Notes: generated from the sequence alone by a model not told the origin. A stretch of DNA of 64,000 nt from Zygnema cylindricum (GCA_037447655.1 JBBHKE010002610.1:62001-126000), one strand, 5' to 3'. Counted from the stretch's first letter, positions 45,611-58,123 are shown. Translations and numbers: made by a program.

Positions 45611-46996
45611 GGTTTTGGGCCCACCCTCTAGGGTGCCCATTTTTAATGGAACATTGTTCATTTATTGGGAAACCATGATAAAGGGTGCACTAGTTTAAAA
45701 ACGGCTATGGGGCATTGTGAGTGGTCGTGTGCGCCGGCCATCCGCAAAATTGGGAGTTCCACCAAGGTTTGGAGGATCTCGGTTCACAGGAGGATTTGCG
45801 GGGGCAGAGGCGGAAGAAGATGTTGGAGAGAGCATCGTGTCGGATATAGCGAAGGAGAAGGGGAAGGAGAAACTTACACCGATGCCTACTGGATCGGTTG
45901 TGGCAGCAGGTGTTCAGAAAACCGAGGCTAATGATAGTGAAATCTGGGATTTCAACAATACAGTGTCGACTCATTTTATTCTCGGGCGTCTCACCCAGGC
46001 AGTGGCTACACCTCATCGTCATATGGATAGGGCGGACGAGTTATGGGAGGCACTTGTCAACATTTACAAGAGTGGTACAATTCAGCAGCAGAAGCCAGCA
46101 GATCAGAAGGTACAGGCTTATGGGTACAAAGGGGGAAAGATGTTAGATTTTTGTAATGACTTGGCCGGGTTATTTATGGAGTAGAGAGTGCAGGGAAAAG
46201 GGAGACTGAGAAAGAGAAGGTGAATACTTTGTTGATGAAACTCCCAGATGATTATGAAAACATTGTTAACAGGGTTCAGGACTTGCCAGATTATCGATGG
46301 ATCTGGAACTTCGTTGTGGGAATGATTTTGGTTCAGGAAAACACAATTGAGATTCGTAGAGGAGGAAAGAGTGTTCAGGCATTGGCTGCTGGAACTAATT
46401 GGGGAGATAAGGATTCCAAGAAACCTTATGGAAACTTTGGTGGAGGGGGAAGAGGAAATCAATCGGAAGGATCTCGATCGAGGCCTTCGAAGGGGCTTTG
46501 TCACTTTTGTAAGAAGCCGGGACATTACATGGCGGAGTGTACTAAACTGTCAGAGTTGAGATTGAACGAGGATTAGGTCGGAAAACCAGCCGCAAAGAAA
46601 AAAAAGGCATTTGTGGCAACACAAGTCATCGGAGAGGACTCCGATGAGGACGATGGAGAATTTCTCCTCAAAGAGGAGCTGGGGGTGAAAGGTGAGCCGG
46701 AGATTCCAAGGAGGCAAAAGTGTGCTTTCGGTGGAGTAAGAGAAGCTCTTGAAGAAGGATGGATTATTGATTCAGGAGCCTCTATGCATATGTGTAGAGA
46801 AAAACCATTGTTTACCAAAATGAGAAAGATCCCTACTGTAGAGATAAAGTATGGGGATGGGAGAATAGTCACCACTAATTTAGTGGGATCTGTGGATCTG
46901 AGAGTCTTAGTTGATGGAAAGGCATCCATAGTCACTCTCTGTGATGTTTTTTTTATCCCAGAGTTGAACAAGAATCTTATATCTACGTCGGTCTAA
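45611..46996 (+). pseudogene. element B gag and protease
   Basis: The gag start is lost by mutation in the primer site. Segments: SGRVRRPSAKLGVPPRFGG (45720 on), KGGKMLDFCNDLAGL to a stop at about 46182, then MKLPDDYENIVNRVQDLP (46229 on), zinc knuckle CHFCKKPGHYMAEC (about 46500), stop at 46574, and the protease WIIDSGASMHMC with intact DSG (about 46760). A TAA at 46994 follows ISTSV. Only stops and small shifts break it. Confidence 0.85.
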
Positions 46997-47059
46997 GATG
47001 ATAAGGGTTTTGAGACTAGTACTAAGAAAGGAGTCTTTGTTGCTAGGTATGAGAATGAA

Positions 47060-48226
47060 GTGTACTTCACAGCTGAAAAGGGTAGCCAAGGAATGTTTAG
47101 GCTGAATTTGAGTAATGGAAAGACGCGATTTTACTATGCTGGTGTAAGTGATTTGATGATGTGGCATAAAAGATTGGGACATGTGCCTCTAGATAGATTA
47201 AAAGATATGAAGAAAATGGGTGTAGTTAAGGGCATACATTTTGGAGATGATGAGACTTTGGATGATTGTAGTGGGTGTGCTCAAAGAAAAGCTCACAGGT
47301 TGCCTTTTCCAAAAGCCGCAACATATAAGGGTGAAAAGGTTTTAGATTTGGTTCACACTGACATATGGGGACCGGCTAACGTGCCATCAGTTGGAGGGAA
47401 AAGATTTATGCTTACTATCACTGATGATTGGTCTAGATACTCTAGAGTATATTTCTTGAAAAACAAATCTGAGGCTACGGCTTATTTTAAGGAATATAAA
47501 TCATGGAGTGAAAAGCTTCATGAGACACCTATAAAGAGAGTAAGAAGTGATAATGGGGGGGAATTCACTTCTAATGAGTTTGAGGATTACTTGAAAGAGG
47601 AAGGGGTTCAACACCAAAAGACTGTCCCAAAGAACCCGGAACAAAATGGTGTAGCCGAGAGACTAAATCGGACATTAAGTGATAGTGCCCGTAGTATGTT
47701 GACGGATAAAAAGATAAGGAAAAGGTTTTGGGCAGAAGCTATGAATTGTGCTAATAGAGTCCTTACCTCAGCTGTAAAAGGTCAAACACCTTCTGAAAGA
47801 TGGACCGGGAGAAAACCTAACATATCACACTTAAAGGTGTTTGGAAGTCAAGTGTTTAGTTTAAACACAGAAAAATCTGATTGGAAGTTAGATGCTAGAG
47901 GAAAGTCGGGATACTTACTTGGGTATGATGAGAACGTAAAAGGGTATAGAGTTTATGATCTCGGTAGAGAAGACATAATTCTAGTAAAACACTTGGTAGT
48001 TATGGATGAAGGAAAATCCAAAGATCCCTTTAAGTATACTAAACCAGAAAGAATTAGAATTGAATCCAAAAGTGAGTTAGATGCAGATTCTACTAACCGA
48101 AATCCGGTTCAGCCTGACCGTGCAGAGGAAGAGAAAAATCTGACCGAGAGTGACCCTCTTTTGGAGTCACATCTTCCGATTCAAACCAAGGAAGAAAACA
48201 AGGAAATACAGGAAATGGACGATTAA
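47060..48226 (+). pseudogene. element B integrase
   Basis: An open stretch of 388 codons holds the zinc domain WHKRLGHVPL and CSGCAQRK, catalytic HTDIWGP, RSDNGGEFTS and EQNGVAERLN (DD35E complete), and the C-terminal domain (SHLKVFGSQVFSL, GYLLGYDENVKGY). Four residues are missing after MNCAN compared with A. The domain itself could fold, but it is cut from the rest of the polyprotein by stops on both sides. Confidence 0.85.
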
Positions 48227-48235
48227 CGACTAGAG

Positions 48236-49984
48236 ATGGACTCCACGGATAGGGGAGAAGGTGAAGTTGTTCGGAGGAAGAGGAACCCGAGATTACCCTC
48301 GATTCCCGCGTCAGAATTTGAAGGAGGAAGAAGAAGTAGCAAGAGACTTCAAGAGAGACAAGTGAACAACAAGGTAACTAAGCTATCACATTTGAGCGAA
48401 CCCCAGACTTACTCAGAAGCAGTTAATAGTCCGGAAGGTGGTATTTGGGTGACATCTGTTAATGATGAGATGGCTTCCATTATCGAAGCAAACACATGGG
48501 AGTTGGTGGATTGTCCTCCGGATAGAAAACCAATAGGGTGCAAGTGGGTATTTAAGTTGAAGCTCAGTCCAAATAACACTATCGAGCGATACAAAGCCAG
48601 ATTAGTGGCAAAGGGATTCACACAGAAGGAGGGAATCGATTATGAGGAGACTTTTGCTCCAATTGTTAGATTCCCCTCCGTCCGGAATCTACTTAGTCTC
48701 GCGGCAGCGGAAGACATGGAAGTGCACCAGATGGACATCAAAACCGCTTTCTTACACGGAGAATTGGAAGAAGAGATCTTCATGCGACAACCGGAAGGAT
48801 TTGTGGAGAAAGGAGAAGAAAGCCAGGTGTGCAGATTGATAAAGTCCCTTTATGGACTAAAGCAAGCTCCACGCCAATGGAACAAAAAGTTGGACGAGTT
48901 TTTGACAAGTATGGGATATATCCGAATCAGTTCGGATCATTCCATCTACTTATTTGAAGATGAGGAAGGTATAATTTTCATTACCATATATGTTGATGAT
49001 TTGCTTGTTTTGAGTAAATCAATGGTGAAAATTAATAGATTGAAAAAAGATCTAAAGAGTAGTTTTGAAGTGAAAGATTAAGGGGAGGCAAAGTACATAT
49101 TGGGAATTCAAATGAAGAGGGATAGAGAAAAGAAGATATCAGACTAACTCAAAAGGAAGCAATTGGGAATATGTTGGAAAAATTTCAAATGGATAAAGCA
49201 AATAGTTGTACGACTCCAATGGACTTAAAGAAGGGAAGTGAGGGGAGCTCAGAAGAGGGAATCTTGATCTTAGATAAAGAATAAGGACCTGAGGAAAGTA
49301 AGTTCATGCAAACTCTTCGGTACAGACAGGTTGTCGGTAGTTTGATCTATTTTATGAATTGTACTCGTCCTGATATAGTTGCAGCTGTGGGAGTATTGAG
49401 TAGGAGTCTAAATGATCCTAGGAAGAAATATTGGGAAGCGGCCAAAAGGGTCATGCGGTATTTGGTAGGAACAAGAGATTTGTGGTTGCATCTGGGTGGG
49501 GATAACACTAACATCACTACTTGGAGTGATGCCAGTTATGGGGATGCTCCGATGAGGAGGTGTACTTCTGGATATGTGTTGTATGTTGGAAATGGGGCTT
49601 GTTGTTGGAGCAGTAAGCAACAAAAGGTGATTTCTTAGTCCACCACGGAGGCTGAGTATATGGCCTCTTGTTCTGCTGTGAAAGAATTAATGTGGGTGAA
49701 ATATTTGCTTCAAGAATTGGGATATATGAAGAGCGGAGTGCAAAAAATATTTTGTGACAATCAAGCTGCGATTGCAATTGCAGCAAACTCTATGCATCAC
49801 TTTAAAGCAAAGCATATGGATATTCGTTTGAGCTTTGTTAGAGAGAAGTTGAGAATAAAATAATTAGTTTGGAAAATAGACCGGATGGAGAGATGGTAGC
49901 AGATATGATGACTAAGCCGGTTCCTTCTCCCAAAATTAAAATTTTGTAAGGAGAAGTGTGGACTGAAAGAAAAGATAGACTAGA
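48236..49984 (+). pseudogene. element B reverse transcriptase and RNase H
   Basis: 48236-49081 is open through RT: WVFKLKLSPNNTIERYKARL, DIKTAFLHGELEEE, YGLKQAPRQWNKKL and YVDDLLVLS, then a stop at EVKD (49081). RNase H parts follow: NCTRPDIVAAVGVLS, TTWSDASYGDAP (49518 on), TAG for the Gln before STTEAEYMA (49636), CDNQAAIAIA and KHMDIRLSFVREK. The catalytic YVDD is intact. Confidence 0.85.
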
Positions 49985-49996
49985 AAATAAGGGGAG

Positions 49997-50938
49997 TGTT
50001 GAAAAAGGTATTTTGTAGTCTCTCTTGTGACCTTACTGCAGCCCTCATACTGGTCGTAGTCACTGAGGACCTGCAAGCAGCCATGGCTGCCTCTAACTAA
50101 AGAGACAGGCAGATCACTAATATTGTTTTTACAAAACATAGTCTGCCAGTTGTGGGAATTGATCGAAGGACCTCTAGATGATCGCCATACAGAATAGACA
50201 TGCGCCTTATCCAATAGGTCTTAGAAGAGCGATGCACATATATGACGCAATTGTTATTTAAAAATATACGGCACCGGATATTCCCTTTAAAACAAATTAC
50301 GCGACATACCGGTTCGCACAAAATCAGACCACACGATATATCCGAATCTACATGTAATTTCGACGGACGAAATCAAATGTTCGGATCTGATCGAACGACT
50401 CACAGTGGAGCCGGAATGCCGAAATAGAAGTTTGGCGGTTTGCGGACCAGATGTCGGCGGATGACACGTGGCAACATATGGTTGGACAACGGATATTACG
50501 GGAGGAGCAACTACCGCTCCGGAACTGACACGCGTCAGCGGACCGGCCATGCTGTACTATGGCCATACAAGAACTACACCGGTACTTGTACCTTCTTGTA
50601 CTTTACAATCATATGATTGGTTGAGTATCTTAGTAATAGGTTTAGAGAGGTAGCTTAGGACTTAGAATATTTTTGGGTTTTCAGCCTCTCTCCCAGAGTG
50701 CACCTGTATTTATGGACCAACTTTGGTCAGCCATAACTTAATGCTCAGGTGAGCAAATTCAGTGATTCTTTTTGCTGCCGACTCAAAGGAGTCCAAGCTA
50801 CGCAGGGGTGTAGTCGGTTAGAGATTTTGCGTCCCAAAGTGGTACTTATTCATTGTCAAAGTCAAAAGTGCATATACAATCCTAGAGGTTTCATATAAGC
50901 TGGACATTCTGTGTACCAAGGAAGGTCATAGCATTACA
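49997..50938 (+). mobile_element. 3' LTR of element B
   Basis: It is a 942-bp LTR. On the minus strand at 50147-50223 it carries a tRNA-like segment with D-arm-like CCTATTGGATAAGG and GGTCCTTCGATCAATTCC; the 5' LTR has the same at 44820-44895. Confidence 0.9.
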
Positions 50939-52479
50939 TTTAGTCTTTCTGAGACCCCATTTTGTTCCAGAGAGTAGGGAACTGTTAGTTTGTGACTTAT
51001 ACCTTCTTTGAGTAAGAATTTTTCAAATTCTTTTGACGTATATTCCCTGCCATTGTCTGATCTGAGCTCTAGAATTGACATACAATGTAGTTTCTCCGCC
51101 CAAGCTTTGTAGTGTTGAACATGAGTGAAGACTTCACTTTTTTTTTTCTTGAAGTATACTTTAGTAAACCTCAAAATATCATCTGTAAATGTAACCATAT
51201 ATTTCATCCCCCCGGCAGATGGTACCTTTGCAGGGCCGAAAACATCAGAATGAATGAGTTGCAAAAGTTTAGTAGATTTATGTTCAGACTCTTGAGGAAA
51301 CATTAATCTGTGTATTTTTCCTAATGCATAGCCATCATACGTTTTAGGTGACTGATTTGATAGAGTGACTCCTTCTATTTTACCAGCATTGACCATCTTT
51401 TTCATACTGCCATAGTTCGCATGGCCTAATCTTTTATGCCACAGCTCATCTGAGAATAATGCGCGGGAATGAAAAAAATCATTTGCTTTATAATCGCGCA
51501 TATCCATTCGATACTTTTTGCTGGCATCTCTAGTTCCCATAACTGCAATTTTTCCATTTTTGCTAACAACTTGCTTGCCATGTTTCAGATTGACCTCAAA
51601 CCCTTTACTCTCTACTAAATAAGTTGACAACAAACTTTTCGTAAAATGTGGTACAAAGAAAACATTATGAAGAGTTCTCTCAACTGCCTTATCGTCTACA
51701 TCAACTAGTAAGGAGACATCACCCACAGCCCGGGTTTGCACAATCATTCCACATGCATAGTAGATATTTTTCTCCGGTGTTGACTTCAGATTTTTTAAAA
51801 TTGCCTTGTTCCAGCACATGTGGGACGACGCTCCCGTGTCCATTATCCATCCATTGTCTTTCACGCCCTCCATTGTTGCTACCATAGCAAATTGATCATC
51901 ATCCTCCTTGTTATGGAGTGAAAGAGACTCGTCCTGATGAGATGAAGACGCCAAGAAGAGTGCATTTCCTTGTTGTGAAGATCTTGTGAAGCCTTGATGA
52001 AATTGGCTCTGTTGCCATCCAGGCATGTACAGACTTGTTTCATTAGATTTATTAAGCTTAGGACAAAATTTATATCTATGACCTTTTTCATTAAAATAAA
52101 AACAAGCATTAAGAGATTGTCTATTTCCTCTTTGATTAGTTTGTCTAAACTGATTTTGATTCTGATTAAATTGATTTATCTGCTGATTAAACTGAGCATT
52201 TTTTTCAAATTTTGTGCTAAATGCCTCTACCTGTTTTTCACCATTAAGAATTTTAGAATCTGCTTCCTCTTCGAATATCAAATTAATAGCTAACTGTAGT
52301 GTCCAACTAGCTTTATCTTTCTGTTTTAGCCTATCAGACGTTGCTTTCATATTAGTAGGAAGACCAATCATTAGCAAAACATCCTGCTGAAACAAAGGAA
52401 AATATCCACTTGCACAAGCATGAGAATCTATTAGTATTCGAAATTGGTTACAATATTCTGCCATAGTGCCACTCGTGTA
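50939..52479 (-). pseudogene. C1 gag, protease and integrase (5' part)
   Basis: Apart from the missing N-terminus the frame is open for 512 codons (52464-50926). It has MAEYCNQFRILIDSH, the knuckle CFYFNEKGHRYKFC (second Cys changed to Phe), protease WIMDTGASSHMCW, zinc domain LWHKRLGHANY and CDGYAL-like YDGYALGK (both Cys changed), then HSDVFGP, RSDNGREYTS and EQNGVSERLN. The first about 130 gag residues and the primer site are missing: the LTR joins directly at TYTSGTMAEY. Confidence 0.85.
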
Positions 52480-53376
52480 TGTTGTTCTACGACCAACGTT
52501 GCAGGTGGAGGAGCAGCATTAGTAGTAGAAGTAGACATGATACACTCTCAAAAGCTATCAAGAATCCTACCAAACGGTTGTTTTCAAGTGCTCACCAATT
52601 CTTGCAAAAGCATCCAAACCTCACAAAACTATATCAGAATATAGAGTAGCATAAACAATGACAACTCCCAAAGTTTCAGCACAATTGACCAGACAACACT
52701 CAAGATATAATACTCAGAAGTTTCCCAAAAACTGTTTGCAATTTTACTACTTGGAAGTCTGGATACATAAAAAGCTCTAAGTTCTAAGTCTTATACTTTC
52801 GGTGTTCAATCGCCGATACAAGTGTACCTGAGAGCTACGTCCAAAATCAACCAACCTAGTGAGATCTACGTGTTCTTAATCATGCCAACCCAATCTATCA
52901 TCGTACAGTCAATAATACTCAGAATCTATATTAAGTGATTATACAAAAACTGTCGGCTAAGTCACTTGTGATACTCTTATGAATCTCGTCCGTTGCCTTG
53001 ATTCATATCAATCGCAGCAGCGTTGTCCCGTATTGGATCAAATTCACATCACCCGCGGCTGCGGTGTCTTGCACCGAATCATATCCAAGATAGCAGCAGC
53101 TGCGTTGTCTGTACGGATCATATCCAAAGTAACCGTAGCTACGTTTTTCTTGTATGTGTCGCAGCTTCGCTTCTGCACTGCTCTGTCTGCATAGCAGCTG
53201 CGCTGGTGCGCTGCTCGGTCAGCATAGCAGCTGCGCTGCTCTGTCTACATAGCAGTTGCTTTGTCCTGTACTACACTCAAGTGATGACGCATATCCTTAT
53301 GAAACTTACGCTACAAATTACTACCTTTCTGCCGTTACACTAATATATCGCGACTTAAAGCTCTCCAAAATCAACA
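52480..53376 (-). mobile_element. single LTR shared by C1 (5') and C2 (3')
   Basis: It is 897 bp, with ends TGTTGTTCTACGACC and AAATCAACA. On its left lies the C1 gag, on its right the C2 purine tract (CTCCCCTAAAG). One LTR thus serves two head-to-tail elements. It includes GCAGCTGCG-type repeats near 53090-53240. Confidence 0.85.
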
Positions 53377-54716
53377 CTCCCCTAAAGATTTGGACTCAGT
53401 GTATTAGCGCAGCTGCGATGTCGCACTTAGTGCATCATGGCAGCATAGCAGCGCAGCCATAGCAGCGCAACATGGCAACATAGCAGTGCAGCAAACCAAC
53501 TAATCACTTGGGTCCACTACATCCTAATTTTGGGCTATCACAGAATGGCAGTATCGCTGTGGAGCTACTCACCTATTCACCCAATCCTACTGCATTCCTA
53601 CAATAGTTCAACTTGGGAGCGAAAGAGCTTTAGTAAGCATATCAGCAACCATTCTTGCATCTGGCAGATAGCATAATTTGATCACACTTTTTCTCTTACA
53701 AAGTGTTATCGTACATCCATGTGGTTACTCTTGAAGTGGTGACTCACGTTAGAGACAATGGCAATGGCAGTCCGGTTATCACAGGGGATCACCTGTGGCC
53801 TAACCAGGATGTATCCTAGTTCTTGCAACATGGATTTTACCCATAAGAGTTCTTTGAGGGCCGAGCTTGTTGCCATATATTCTTACTCCATTGTCGATTG
53901 CACTGTAACCTTTTGAAGTTTGCTGCTCCAACAGCACGTTCCGTTCCGAATCTGCAAAACGAATCCCGTGGTGGATTTCCGGCTTGGCATGTCGCCATAG
54001 CTTGCATCACTCCACGTTTGAAGCTTCACTTCTCTTTCACCTAGCGTGAGTTTGAGGTATTTTGTTCCTGTTAAATATCTTAAGACTCTTCTTGCTGCAT
54101 CAAAATCAGATTTTCTGGAATTCTCTAGACTTGTGCTCACTACCCCAACTGCTGCAGCAATGTCAGGGCGGGTACAGTTCATGAAATATATTAAGCTTCC
54201 CACTATCTGTCTATAAGGTATTAGTGTCATAGGATCATTCTCCCTTGACTCTAAATACTCGCTAACAATGACACTTGTTTCTGTCTCTTCTCCCTCTAAC
54301 TTCTGCCGAAACTCCATTGGAATTAGACATCCTTTTTCCCCCCGCATTCCATACTCATCTAACATGTTTCCAATAGCCTCTTTTTGAGTTAATTTTATTA
54401 CTTTTCTTATTTCTGTCCCTCTCTACCTGGATTCCCAGAATATACTTTGCCTCACCAAGGTCTTTCATCTCGAACCGTGAGTTTAGAACAGTTTGATTTT
54501 GTTAATTTCAACCATTGATTTGCTAATTAATAGTAAATCATCTACATACACCGCTATATATACTATCCTATTTTCACCCTTTAGAACGAAGAAAGAGTGA
54601 TCAGAACTTATCCTTTGAAATCCTAGACTAGTCAAGAATTCATCAAGCTTCAGATTCCATTGCCTAGGGGCCTGTTTTAGGCCGTACAAAGATTTTAGCA
54701 ACTTGCATACGAAGTG
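53377..54716 (-). pseudogene. C2 reverse transcriptase C-part and RNase H
   Basis: YGLKQAPRQWNLKL and YVDDLLLISKS are in 54701-54483, followed by a frameshift. 54365-53883 then reads MEFRQKLEGEETE, NCTRPDIAAAVGV, LQTWSDASYGDMPS and QSTME, then a stop replacing the Ser of MESEY. The remaining RNase H (CDN, HMDVR region) is in broken frames to about 53600. Confidence 0.85.
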
Positions 54717-55680
54717 CTATTTTCCTGGTTCTGCATACATTTCAGGCTGCAGCATGTAAATGGTCGTTTCTAGTTCTCCATGCAAAAAGACCGTCTTTAC
54801 ATCCATCTGATGAATTTCTATATCTTCTTTAGCAGCTAGGGACAACAAAATCCTAACTGTTGGAAATCTTACAACCGGGGAAAATGTTTCTTCAAAATCG
54901 ATTCCTTCTTTTTGATTATAACCCTTTGCCACAAATCTGGCCTTATATCGTTCAATGGTGTTATCGGGATTTAACTTCACCTTGAATACCCATTTGCTGT
55001 TGATCGCCTTTCGGTCTGGAGGAAGTTCCACAAGCTCCTATGTTTGGGCCTCCATTATCAACTTCATTTCTTCGTTTGCTGCCTTGATCCAGTGATTCCG
55101 CTCTGGTGATGAGAAGGCCTCTTGGATGGTCAAGGGCTCCCCTGAGGCTGTCGAGTAGGCAAAGTGAGAGCTTGCTTGTAGGCGTCTGCTAGATCTTCTT
55201 CCCCCGAAAATTCTGAGGCACATATCGTCGAATGCCGTGCATTGCGCTGATTGCGCTGATTGCGCTGGTTGTTATCCGTGTGTATTAACTGTTGGTGGTC
55301 CTGTTGGAACTGAACTGGATGAGGAATTCGAAGAGAGTCTGACTCTGGAGTCATTACCGGAGAATGTTGCACCTGCGGGACAATTTCTTGCATGCAATCT
55401 AAGATGACATACTCCTGTACTTTTTGTTGTTTTTGTTGCTCTGTCATTTGAAATAAATCTATCGAGTCTAGTTCATCTTTGACAATGATATTCCTTGCTA
55501 CAACTATTTTCTGCCTCTCAAATATAAAGACTCTATAACCTTTAGAGTGATCATCATATCCTAACAAAATACCTGGTAATCCCTTCGGTTCCATTTTCCA
55601 TCTGTCCGTAGACGTATCCAAGATAAAGCATTGACTACCAAAGACTTTGAAATGGCTAACATCTGGTTTGCACCACTCTA
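54717..55680 (-). pseudogene. C2 integrase C-terminus, linker and RT N-part
   Basis: 55621-55130: ILLGYDDHSKGYRVF and a Gln-rich linker (QQKQQKVQEY). Then GRRSSRRLQASSHF, LTIQEAFSSPERNHWIKA and, at 55031-54717, WVFKVKLNPDNTIERY, GYNQKEGIDFEETFSPVV and DVKTVFLHGELE. Frames shift between these parts. Confidence 0.85.
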
Positions 55681-56472
55681 GATCTCGTAAGGACTAGTTT
55701 TTACCGATCTGGATCCTATCCTATTCTTAATATAAACTGCACAATTTAGAGCCTCAGCCCAGAATTTCGGATCCACATTATTATCTGCGAGCATCGACCT
55801 AGAGCTCTCCGTGAGAGTTCTATTTAGTCTTTCTGACACCCCATTTTGTTCTGGTGAATATGGAACAATCAATAGATGACTAGTACCTTCCTCGAGTAAA
55901 AAGGTTTCAAATTCTTTCGACGTATATTCACCACCATTGTCCGATCTGAGCTGCAAAATAGGTGAATTATGAAGTTTTTCAACCCATGTTTTATAGCGTT
56001 TGAAGTGACCAAACACTTCACTCTTCTCCTTCATGAAGTAAACTTTTGTAAACCTGGAGAAATCATCTGTGAAGGTGACCATATATTTCATCCCCCCGGC
56101 AGATGGAACCTTCGCAGGACCAAAAACATCCGAATGAATTTGTTGTAAAAGTCTCGTTGACCAATGCTCAGACTCTTTAGGAAATGGCAATCTGTGGATT
56201 TTGCCTAAAGCGCAACCATCACAAGTTTTGACTTGCTCATCTGTGATTGACACACCTTCTATTTTTCCAGCAATGACCATTTTCCTCAAACTATCATAGT
56301 TTACATGGCCTAATCTTTTATGCCACAACTCATCTGAGTGCAAAACACCGGAGTACAAAACATCATTCTCCTTGGTATTAGCCATATCCATGCGGTACAT
56401 CTTGCTACTATCTCTAGTACCTGTAACCGCAACCTTGCCATTTTTGCTAACAACCTGCCGACCATTTTTCAA
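55678..56472 (-). pseudogene. C2 integrase
   Basis: 264 codons are open: LWHKRLGHVNYDSL, CDGCALGKIHRL, catalytic HSDVFGP, RSDNGGEYTS and EQNGVSERLN, then FWAEALNCAVYIKNR. The HHCC and DD35E residues are all present. It stops near SPYEI. Confidence 0.85.
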
Positions 56473-57663
56473 ATTAACCTCAAAGCCTTTACTCTATACC
56501 AACGACGTAGAAAACATATTTTTTTAAATTCAGGCACAAATAAGACATTGTGAATGGTTCTTTCAATTGCTTTTCCTTCTACATCAACTAGCAAGGACAC
56601 ATCACCCATAGCACGAGTCTGGACACTCATTCCACAAGCATAATAAATATTTTTCTCCGGCGTTGCTTTCAGATTTTTGAAGATGGCCTTGTTCCAGCAC
56701 ATGTGGGCTGACGCTCCTGTATCCATTATCCATCCAGGGTCCTTTGCGCCCTCCATTGCTGCCGCCATAGAAAATAGAATCGTGTCGTCCTCCTCAAAAA
56801 AAGTCAGAGTCTCGTCCTGGAGTGATGAAGACGTTGAAAACAATGCATTTTTCCACGAGGTGTAGGCCTCGTGAAGCTTTTGTAAAACTGACTTTGTTGC
56901 CATCCCGGCCTATATAAACCGGTATCGTTAGCATGTTTAAGTTTAGGACAGAATTTGTATCCATGACCTCTCTCACTACAATAAAAGCATGCATTGTTGG
57001 ATTGTCTATTTCCACCCTGATTAAACTGTCTGAACTGGTTAAACTGATTACGTTGCTGATTAAACTGACCTTTCCTCCCAAAGTCTGAATTAAAAGCCTC
57101 TACTTGCTCAACAGTGAGAATATTAGATGTAGCTTTTTCCTCTAGTAAAATATTGATGGCTAACTGTAAAGTCCAACTAGCTTTGTCTTTTTTTTGAGCA
57201 TGTCAGATGCTCATTTCATACTACGAGGGAGACCCCTCATGAGCAAAGCTGCCTGTTGAAACGAAGGAAACACCCCACCTACACAAGCATGTGCATCTAC
57301 AAGAATGCGAAATTTGTTAGAATATTCAGCCTTTGTACCGCCAGTGTACTTATAGTCCCAAATTTTTCAAGCCAATAGACGCTCTTCCTGGACATTAGCC
57401 TTTTCATAATCACTTTTAAGGGATTTCCATATATCAATTGTTTTTTTCATTTTTATCCGAGACATAGCTAAGTCCTCGGTTATACAAAATTTCAGAATAG
57501 AACGAGCTTGCGTATTTTTCTTAGACCACGACGGATCAGATTCATCCAGCAAACCATCCAATATATCCAAAAGATTAACATTCTCAAAATGTGTCTCCAC
57601 CATATCCGCCCAGTAAACATACTTTTCCCCGAAAAAGATAGGAATTCTTGAAGACAAGCCCAT
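56469..57663 (-). pseudogene. C2 gag and protease
   Basis: The gag N-terminus is MGLSSRIPIFFGEKYVYWAD (57663 on), then ARSILKFCITEDLAMS and a frameshift at 57367. The zinc knuckle CFYCSERGHGYKFC is at about 56945-56990. Protease WIMDTGASAHMCW (about 56740) has intact DTG. The primer-like GTTATGGGC just before 57663 resembles the A site less well than those of I and B. Confidence 0.85.
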
Positions 57664-57667
57664 AACG

Positions 57668-58123
57668 TGTGTTTTACGACCACCGGTGCATGTGCAAGAG
57701 CAGCACTAGTAGTAGAAGTAGACATGATGCACTCTCAGAAGCTATCAATAATCCCACCAAACAGTTGTTTTCAAGTGCTCACCAATTCTTGAAAAAGCAT
57801 CCAAACCTCACAAAACTATATCATAATATAGAGTAGCATGAACAATGACAACTCCCAAAGTTTCAGCACAATTGACCAGACAACACTCAATATATAAAAC
57901 TCAAAGTTTCCCAAAAAACCGTTTGCAGTTTTACTACTTGGAAGTCTGGATACATAAAAAGCTCTAAGTCCTAAGTCTTATACTTTCAGTGTTCAATCGC
58001 TGATACCAGTGTACCTGAGAGGTACGTCCAAAATCAACCCACCTATGCGATCTACGTGTTCCTAATCGTGCCAACCCAGTCTATCATCGTTCAATCAATC
58101 TTACTCAGAATCTATATTAAGTG
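57668..58123 (-). mobile_element. C2 5' LTR, first half (split by D)
   Basis: It matches 52480-52937 and stops in the middle of the LTR at TATTAAGTG, where the D LTR begins. The other half should lie beyond the right end of D, outside the window or in the gap region. Confidence 0.8.

Larger units (their letters stand above)
44689..50938 (+). mobile_element. element B: nearly full copia element inside C1
   Basis: The 5' LTR (44689-45610) lacks about the first 24 bases. The 3' LTR (49997-50938, 942 bp) is complete: TGTTGAAAAAGG at the start, CATTACA at the end. The primer site GGTTTTGGGCCCACC (45611) shows ATG changed to TTG. The purine tract is AAATAAGGGGAG. It is related to A in its proteins but has a different LTR. 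It sits in the integrase gene of C1 on the right side (the C1 frame breaks at SERLN, 50939); the left side is deleted, and no matching TTTAG duplication is left. Confidence 0.9.
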
